Below are positions 58,480 to 64,000 of a DNA stretch of 64,000 nt, piece by piece. The notes under the pieces are model-generated. The model saw only the letters and a list, made by a program, of their open reading frames with translations. It ran no database searches and was not told where the DNA came from. This DNA is from a virus. The stretch is from IMG/VR virus record IMGVR_UViG_3300025889_000075, positions 62,001 through 126,000 of that record; one strand, 5' to 3'. The position numbers and the translations under genes are program-made. Positions within the stretch are counted from its first letter, which is position 1. Each line of letters begins with the position of its first letter.

Positions 58480-58497
58480 TTCAAAGAAGGATAGAAT
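58469..58497 (+). promoter_or_regulatory. Sigma70-like promoter before gene 43
   Basis: A consensus TTGACA (58469-58474), a 17-nt spacer and TAGAAT (58492-58497) end only 6 nt before the polymerase ATG, so the mRNA would start at or next to the start codon. Confidence 0.7.
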
Positions 58498-58503
58498 ACT
58501 TGT

Positions 58504-60933
58504 ATGAAATTCTATACTAATGTATCAAAAGTCGGCAACAACATCCTCTATCGAGGATACAAAGACGGTCAACGTCATTCAGAGAAAATAAAATTTAAAC
58601 CGACCCTTTTCGTTGAGTCCCCAAACGCCACTGGTGAATACAAAACCCTGTACGGCAAACCTGTTGCTCCTATGCAGTTTGACGATTTAAACGAGGCGAG
58701 GGATTTCTACGAAAGATACAAAAACGTTCAAAACTTCGAGATACACGGAATGAGTAATTTTGTGTATCAGTATCTCGCGCACGCATACCCGAACGAAGTT
58801 AAGTTTGACCGCGACCGAATCAACGTCACCACAATAGACATTGAGGTTGCTTCAGACGAAGGGTTCCCAGAACCAGCACAGGCAAACCACCAAGTTATCT
58901 CAATTACTTGCAAGAATAATATCGACAACGTCTATTATGTTTGGGGATTATATCACTATGATGAAACCCTGAGCGAAAAAAATATTAATTATTTCCTTTG
59001 TGAAAACGAAGCAAACTTACTTCGTTCTTTCCTTGGTTGGTGGTCCAGCGCAGTCAATTACCCTGACGTTGTAACTGGTTGGAACACCAAGATGTTTGAT
59101 ATACCTTATCTCGTTAATAGAATTGAGCATGTCCTCGGAAACAATGAATACAAAAGACTCTCCCCATGGGGTTTGGTCAAAGAACGTAAGTTCCATACGC
59201 GCATGGGTCAGGAAGCATTCACCTACGAACTCGAAGGTATCTCTAGTCTCGATTATTATGATCTGTTTCAAAAGTTTGGCGTCCTAACCTACGGACAACA
59301 GGAATCATTTAAACTTGATCATATTGCCCACGTTGTCCTCGGCGAGAAGAAACTATCCTATGAAGAGTACGGTTCGCTACACTCTCTTTACCGTCATGAC
59401 TTTCAAAAGTTTATTGACTACAATATCAAAGACGTTGAACTTGTCGACCGTCTCGAAGAAAAGATGGCATTGATCACGCTCGCTATGACTATGGCGTACA
59501 AAGCGAAATGTAATTATAATGATGCATTCGGCACGACTGGTATATGGGACTCTGTTATATACAACGAACTGATTCCACTCAAGATCATCGTTCCCCCAAA
59601 GGTTGACAAGTTCAAGTCATCAATCGTTGGTGGGTTCGTTAAAGATCCAAAGATTGGAATGCATGAATGGGTTTGTTCCTTTGATTTAAATTCTCTCTAT
59701 CCCAATATCATTGTACAATATAATATGTCGCCCGAGACTATTAGTGAAGACGGTATTTGCGAGGCAGCAAACGGGACTCGATATCGTAATGATGTTGAAG
59801 GTATCATTCCCCGAGTAATTAAGAAGTTCTATGCTGACCGCGTTGAAGCGAAAGATAAAATGCTCGAGGCGAAGAGAAAATATCAAGAGGCACCGACTAA
59901 AAAACTAGAGAATGAAATCACGATCTACGATAACCAGCAGATGGCAGTTAAGATCTTGATGAACTCTCTCTATGGTGCGCTCGCGAATAAGTATTTTCGT
60001 TACTTCGATTTACGTATTGCTGAGGCAGTTACGACCTCTGGTCAACGAGCGATCCTCTGCGCCGAGAAGGCAGTTAATGATGAGATGCAAGAAATACTTG
60101 GCACTAAAGAAGATTATGTCCTGGCGATTGACACTGACTCAGTTTACATTAACATGGCACCTCTTGTAACTGAACATAAACCAGCGAACCCAGTTAAGTT
60201 TCTTGATAAAGTCTGTGAACATTTTGAGAAGAAGATTGCCAAGGCATATGAGAAACAAGCAAAGGAAACAAAGGCATACGAAAACCGTATGATCATGAAG
60301 CGGGAAGCGATTGCCGACCGAGGCATCTGGACTGCTAAGAAGCGATATATACTACAGGTACACAATAACGAGGGTGTACAATATACTGAACCTAAGATGA
60401 AGGTCATGGGTATTGAGGCGATTAAATCCAGCACGCCCCAGATCTGCCGTGATAAGTTTCAGGAAATCTTTAAGGTGTTGTTGAATGGGTCTGAGTCTGA
60501 GACCCAGAAGTTTATCCGAGAGTTCAAGAAAGAGTTTTGTTCGACTCGTCCTGAGGAGGTTGCCTTTCCAAGAACTGCTAAAGAGATATCTAAGTTTCGT
60601 GATAAGAATACGATCTATGGTAAGGGCACTCCAATTCATGTGCGCGGGTCGCTTCTTTATAATCATTACATTAAGGAGAATAAATTACAAAACAAGTATG
60701 AATTAATTAAGAACGGTGAGAAGATCAAGTTTGTTTACCTCAGGACACCAAATTTTATCAAAGAAAATATCATCGCATTTCCGAACGAATTTCCAACTGA
60801 GTTGAAACTGCATAAATACGTGGACTATGAGAAAATGTTTGACAAAACATTCCTTGAACCGTTACGTCCTCTCCTCGACGCTATCGGGTGGCAGGACGAA
60901 CCTAAAGCGTCCCTTGAAGATTTCTTTGGATAA
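58504..60933 (+). CDS. 43: DNA polymerase gp43 (family B)
   Basis: Replicative polymerase with proofreading, 809 residues (T4: 898). Exonuclease motifs are TIDIEVA (Asp112, Glu114), [14 protein letters not shown] and [12 protein letters not shown]. Polymerase motif A is FDLNSLYPN (Asp394), motif B is [10 protein letters not shown] (Lys483 to Gly491) and motif C is AIDTDS (Asp543, Asp545). The C-terminus LEDFFG is a clamp-binding tail. A promoter lies directly before the ATG; AAGGA at about 12 nt could serve read-through mRNA. Confidence 0.97.
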   Translation: MKFYTNVSKVGNNILYRGYKDGQRHSEKIKFKPTLFVESPNATGEYKTLYGKPVAPMQFDDLNEARDFYERYKNVQNFEIHGMSNFVYQYLAHAYPNEVKFDRDRINVTTIDIEVASDEGFPEPAQANHQVISITCKNNIDNVYYVWGLYHYDETLSEKNINYFLCENEANLLRSFLGWWSSAVNYPDVVTGWNTKMFDIPYLVNRIEHVLGNNEYKRLSPWGLVKERKFHTRMGQEAFTYELEGISSLDYYDLFQKFGVLTYGQQESFKLDHIAHVVLGEKKLSYEEYGSLHSLYRHDFQKFIDYNIKDVELVDRLEEKMALITLAMTMAYKAKCNYNDAFGTTGIWDSVIYNELIPLKIIVPPKVDKFKSSIVGGFVKDPKIGMHEWVCSFDLNSLYPNIIVQYNMSPETISEDGICEAANGTRYRNDVEGIIPRVIKKFYADRVEAKDKMLEAKRKYQEAPTKKLENEITIYDNQQMAVKILMNSLYGALANKYFRYFDLRIAEAVTTSGQRAILCAEKAVNDEMQEILGTKEDYVLAIDTDSVYINMAPLVTEHKPANPVKFLDKVCEHFEKKIAKAYEKQAKETKAYENRMIMKREAIADRGIWTAKKRYILQVHNNEGVQYTEPKMKVMGIEAIKSSTPQICRDKFQEIFKVLLNGSESETQKFIREFKKEFCSTRPEEVAFPRTAKEISKFRDKNTIYGKGTPIHVRGSLLYNHYIKENKLQNKYELIKNGEKIKFVYLRTPNFIKENIIAFPNEFPTELKLHKYVDYEKMFDKTFLEPLRPLLDAIGWQDEPKASLEDFFG

Positions 60934-60948
60934 TCAATGACTTATCGC

Positions 60949-60977
60949 TTTACATTTGTGACAGAATATGGCATAAT
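60949..60977 (+). promoter_or_regulatory. Sigma70-like promoter before the primase-polymerase-like gene
   Basis: TTTACA (60949-60954), a 17-nt spacer and CATAAT (60972-60977) end 6 nt before the ATG at 60984. The same 6-nt distance is seen at gene 43, and no Shine-Dalgarno lies between. Confidence 0.6.
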
Positions 60978-60983
60978 TGTTTC

Positions 60984-61913
60984 ATGTATTCTCTAACGAT
61001 ATTCAAAAACACGTTTGATAATAAAACGCATCGCGGAATGGCATTTGAATCCTGGGAAGGGTTCGAATCGCTTTTGTGTAACTTATCTAAAAAGGAAGGT
61101 CAGAAAGGTGGAAACAATTCTTCTCCTCTTATTAGTCCTGCTTGTTATTTTTCCGGCACTACGCGTTCTAATAAAAATGTTGATTATTGGGGCGCTTGGG
61201 CTGCTATTGATGTTGATGATTATGGCGACGTTTGGCACGACATAACTGATCTTCAGGATATATGTGGCGAATATGAATTTGTTTGTTATTCTACAGCATC
61301 ATCTACGCCGATACAACCTAAGTTTCGATTGGTTTTTCCCTTAACAAGAACAGTCCCAGCGAAAGAGATACCGCATTTTTGGTTTGGTATAACGAAAGAA
61401 ACCAAAGAGATTGGAGATAAGCAAACAAAAGATCTATCAAGAATGTATTATGTTCCTGCGCAGTATCCAGATGCATTTAACTTTTACTTTCATAATGAAG
61501 GCAAGTTTATGGATCCCGCAGATATTATGAACAAGTGGGAATATACTGCACCAAGCAGCGGTAAAGGTTTCCTAGATAGATTACCCGAAGCAATTAGAGA
61601 AGAGGTTGTTAAGTATAGAAAAGAGCAAATGACTAATACATCAGTCAATTGGTCTTCTTATCGAGACTGCCCTTTCTTCCCAAAAAAACTAGGGCAAGAA
61701 TATATTGCTTTGAGTGGAACAGGATGGTATCATAAGATGTATCAGATTATGGTTGCCATTGCGGGAAACGCAGTTAAGTCTGAGTATCCCATAACAGCAA
61801 AACAGATCGCTGAACTCTGTAAAGAATTCGATCGCGATACTGGTAACTGGTACGAGAATCGTCCCTTTGAACTTGAAGCGGATAGTGCACTAGAATATGT
61901 GTATAGAAACTAG
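60984..61913 (+). CDS. Primase-polymerase (AEP)-like protein
   Basis: This 309-residue protein begins MYSLTIFKNTFDN, like the start of many phage replication proteins with an archaeo-eukaryotic primase fold. AAIDVDDYGDVW supplies the catalytic-type Asp76-x-Asp78. YSTASSTPIQPKFRLVFPLT at about 102-121 and KDLSRMYYVPAQ at about 149-160 match further conserved segments of that superfamily. The C-terminal 130 residues may be a helical DNA-binding part. It lies between polymerase and uvsX. T4's own primase gp61 is of the unrelated DnaG type, so this would be a second priming or tolerance enzyme, or a degenerate relative. Confidence 0.65.
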   Translation: MYSLTIFKNTFDNKTHRGMAFESWEGFESLLCNLSKKEGQKGGNNSSPLISPACYFSGTTRSNKNVDYWGAWAAIDVDDYGDVWHDITDLQDICGEYEFVCYSTASSTPIQPKFRLVFPLTRTVPAKEIPHFWFGITKETKEIGDKQTKDLSRMYYVPAQYPDAFNFYFHNEGKFMDPADIMNKWEYTAPSSGKGFLDRLPEAIREEVVKYRKEQMTNTSVNWSSYRDCPFFPKKLGQEYIALSGTGWYHKMYQIMVAIAGNAVKSEYPITAKQIAELCKEFDRDTGNWYENRPFELEADSALEYVYRN

Positions 61914-61924
61914 AGGAAAAAATT

Positions 61925-62815
61925 ATGAGTGAAGTAATTGATCTGAAAGCAGAGATGCTTGAAGAAGAGCAAGAAAAAAAATTACAACAGCAATCAAATG
62001 CTAAATTAAAAGTTTCTGTCCTTGGAGATAACTCCCTAGCAGTTGGAATAAAAACGTTGTTTTCTGGAAATAAAACTGAAGTTGTTTTGTTTGATGACAT
62101 TGATGCGTCAGTTTCATGGGGACCAAACTTGACGTTCGTTTGTTATTCAACTGAACTTCTTTCAAACGACACAATTGACGATAGTGAAATTATAACTGCT
62201 ATTCAAAAAACAATTAAGCAAACTGGTGGAGGCATTTGTTTAAAAACAGCTGTTTCTCCTGAAACCATTGGAAGAATTCAATCTTCTATTGATACTGAAT
62301 CTTTCGAAAAAAGATTTGCTTATAATCCAGAAATCTATGACGCAGAAGATATAGAATCGATAATTAATCCATCATTAATTATTGTTGGTGGTTATCCTCC
62401 TTCTGCTAGTGCTTTGATTGATGTGTATAGAAATTATAGTAATCTAATAATTGATTCTTCTTCAATTGAGATGTGTAATCCATATGAAGCAGCGTTTGCT
62501 AAACTAGCGATTAGTGGTTTTCTTGCTGTTAAACAGACATTTTTTAATCAACTCTACGAAGCAGCAATTGAAATTGATAACCTAAATTTCAATGCGGTTA
62601 GAAGAATATTTTCTGCTCGAGATTTGGTAAAAGAAAAAACGACTACTATTCCAACATTTATTCGAGTTAAAGATCAAAACAACTTGAACATTAAAATGGC
62701 AAAAAGTCATAAGGGAGAGTACTTAAATCGTGACGTGAAAATTTTCTCAGCGATGAGCGATAAAATTCCACTAATTGATGAATGCGTTAATTACAAAAAT
62801 CTTAAAGAGGATTAA
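61925..62815 (+). CDS. UDP-glucose/GDP-mannose dehydrogenase-like protein, probably degenerate
   Basis: This 296-residue protein has a charged N-terminal helix and then a Rossmann-like start KLKVSVLGDNSLAVGIKTLF. FAYNPEIYDAEDIESIINPSLIIVGG recalls the FNPEF...PDRIVIG part of UDP-glucose dehydrogenases, and EMCNPYEAAFAKLAISGFLAVKQTFFNQLYEAA recalls their central helix. The glycine-rich motif is incomplete, and the C-terminal domain with the catalytic Cys is absent. Loss of activity and a structural or DNA-related role are possible. AGAGGAAAAAATT precedes the ATG. It is 3 nt from uvsX. Confidence 0.6.
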   Translation: MSEVIDLKAEMLEEEQEKKLQQQSNAKLKVSVLGDNSLAVGIKTLFSGNKTEVVLFDDIDASVSWGPNLTFVCYSTELLSNDTIDDSEIITAIQKTIKQTGGGICLKTAVSPETIGRIQSSIDTESFEKRFAYNPEIYDAEDIESIINPSLIIVGGYPPSASALIDVYRNYSNLIIDSSSIEMCNPYEAAFAKLAISGFLAVKQTFFNQLYEAAIEIDNLNFNAVRRIFSARDLVKEKTTTIPTFIRVKDQNNLNIKMAKSHKGEYLNRDVKIFSAMSDKIPLIDECVNYKNLKED

Positions 62816-62818
62816 TCT

Positions 62819-63847
62819 ATGTCTCTAATGAGCAAACTCAAAAAGAATAGCAAACTCAAACATACTGAGGTATTGTCTGATTCTGAGTTTTTTACCAGCA
62901 AAGAAATGGTTAAAACTGACGTTCCAATGTTGAACGTTGCTTTATCTGGTTCTTTTGACGGTGGTTTAGCACCAGGACTAACAGTTCTCGCTGGACCTTC
63001 TAAACATTTTAAAACGTCATTTGCTTTGAAGATTGCATCAGCATATCTGAAGGCAGACCCCGAAGCGGTAATGCTTTTTTATGATTCTGAATTTGGTTCA
63101 CCCCAATCTTATTTTGACACGTTTGAAATTGATACCGCCAGAGTTCTACATGTTCCAATCACAAATGTTGAAGAACTCAAATTCGATTTAATTTCGCAAT
63201 TAGATAATGTAGAGAAGGGTGAAAAAGTAATTGTTGTAATTGACTCTATTGGTAATCTAGCGTCTAAGAAAGAATTAGAGGATGCGCTCGACGAGAAATC
63301 AGTTGCTGACATGTCACGCGCCAAAGCATTAAAAGGTTTGTTCCGTATGACAACACCTTACCTAACAATGAAGAATGTTCCTCTCTTAGCAGTGAATCAT
63401 ACCTACAAAGAAATTGGTTTGTTCCCGAAAGATATCGTTGGCGGTGGTACTGGTATTTACTACAGCGCTGATAATATCTGGATCCTCGGTCGACGTCAAA
63501 ATAAAACAGGAACTGAAGTTGTTGGTTATGATTTTATTATTAACGTTGACAAATCAAGGTTTGTTAAAGAAAAGAGTAAGATTCCGATTAGCGTAACGTG
63601 GGATGGTGGCATAGATCAGTTTAGTGGTTTATTGGATGTTGCTCTTGCTTCTGGTCATGTAATTAAACCATCTAACGGATGGTATCAGAAAGTAAATGAA
63701 GAAAAGAAATATCGTGCTTCTGAACTTGATGGAGACTTCTGGAAAGGTATCTTGTCCAGCGTAACGTTTAAAGAAGAAGTTGAGCGTTTGTATAAAATTG
63801 GTAAGAAACCAACGTTAGAACTTGACTTGGAAGAAGTTAATGATTAA
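62819..63847 (+). CDS. uvsX: Recombinase UvsX (RecA-like)
   Basis: Strand-exchange ATPase of 342 residues. Walker A is LAGPSKHFKTSFALK (GPSKHFKTS at 59-67; T4 has GPSKSFKSN). AVMLFYDSEFGSP and VIVVIDSIGNLASK hold the catalytic Glu region and Walker B, and NHTYKEIG and GGGTGIYYSADNIWILGRR are typical of UvsX. It forms filaments on single-stranded DNA with the help of UvsY. The C-terminus is acidic. It overlaps the next gene by 8 nt. Confidence 0.95.
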   Translation: MSLMSKLKKNSKLKHTEVLSDSEFFTSKEMVKTDVPMLNVALSGSFDGGLAPGLTVLAGPSKHFKTSFALKIASAYLKADPEAVMLFYDSEFGSPQSYFDTFEIDTARVLHVPITNVEELKFDLISQLDNVEKGEKVIVVIDSIGNLASKKELEDALDEKSVADMSRAKALKGLFRMTTPYLTMKNVPLLAVNHTYKEIGLFPKDIVGGGTGIYYSADNIWILGRRQNKTGTEVVGYDFIINVDKSRFVKEKSKIPISVTWDGGIDQFSGLLDVALASGHVIKPSNGWYQKVNEEKKYRASELDGDFWKGILSSVTFKEEVERLYKIGKKPTLELDLEEVND

Positions 63848-64000
63848 TGTTGACAAAGTATCAGAGGATATCGATTACGAATTAATTCCTGCGGTTGGGT
63901 CGAATAACGCCCAAGCGTGGGACATTCGTATATTAACAGGAGAGTTTACTGAAACAATTATTCGTTTCGGTAATGTTTCTTTTAATGGAAAAAACGATTG
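63840..64000 (+). CDS. Conserved hypothetical downstream of uvsX (partial)
   Basis: An open frame from the ATG at 63840 runs off the right edge, giving 53 residues. It begins MINVDKVSEDIDYELIPAVGSNNAQAWDIRILTG and continues EFTETIIRFGNVSFNGKND. As I recall, a gene of this type follows uvsX in T4-like cyanophages. The function is unknown. The alternative ATG at 63847 closes after 12 codons and is rejected. Confidence 0.65.
   Translation, partial: MINVDKVSEDIDYELIPAVGSNNAQAWDIRILTGEFTETIIRFGNVSFNGKND

Noticed and set aside
61051-61080. GGTTCGAATC, a tRNA T-loop-like sequence
   Set aside because: It lies within the primase-polymerase-like gene (codes for EGFES) and no acceptor, D or anticodon stems can be found around it.

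Overview
The window is one contiguous piece of a T4-like myovirus genome, most like the marine exo-T-even group (cyanophage, pelagiphage and related myoviruses). All credible genes lie on the + strand. The order of the T4 core genes is the marine one: 13-14-15-16-17-18-19-20-67-(68)-21-22-23-3-uvsY-uvsW-55-47-46-45-44-62-regA-hsp20-43-uvsX. DNA is AT-rich. I see no tRNA, integrase, CRISPR array or insertion sequence, and no photosynthesis gene, so the host cannot be named. Hsp20, 2OG-Fe(II) oxygenases, a sulfotransferase and cupredoxin-like fibre modules fit a marine virus.

Layout. Bases 1-791: end of one gene and an oxygenase-like gene. Bases 841-15487: tail-fibre and structural cluster, including a repetitive 2855-residue fibre protein and a polyglycine-type adhesin. 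Bases 15536-16790: two conserved proteins of unknown role. Bases 16801-30638: twelve tandem paralogues, each an N-terminal module of about 90-100 residues followed by six kelch-like repeats; one copy is only the N-terminal module and one is frameshifted by a 26-bp tandem duplication. A thirteenth copy sits alone at 45629-46861. Bases 30689-32883: sulfotransferase and a double-domain 2OG-Fe(II) oxygenase. Bases 32928-47386: neck, terminase, tail sheath and tube, portal, prohead, capsid and tail terminator. Bases 47417-64000: recombination, late sigma factor, clamp and clamp loader, RegA, Hsp20, DNA polymerase, a primase-polymerase-like protein, a dehydrogenase-like protein and UvsX.

Regulation. 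Structural blocks are preceded by the T4 late-promoter octamer TATAAATA or a one-base variant, which the phage sigma factor gp55 and clamp gp45 (both encoded here) would use. Replication blocks and the sulfotransferase cassette are preceded by sigma70-like promoters, mostly TTGATT-N17-TATAAT-like. A UUCG terminator follows the capsid gene and another terminator follows the first fibre gene. The hsp20 leader can fold like a ROSE RNA thermometer. Three genes have only 6 nt between a promoter box and the ATG, suggesting leaderless mRNAs.

The strongest candidate for an undescribed system is the kelch-like array. Every repeat-bearing copy has exactly six repeats, which suggests closed six-bladed propellers. 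The variable stretch always falls at the same place in the repeat. Gene borders share a nearly constant sequence, and copies show duplication, truncation and a potentially reversible frameshift. Together these look like a receptor-binding repertoire diversified by recombination; that function is inference.
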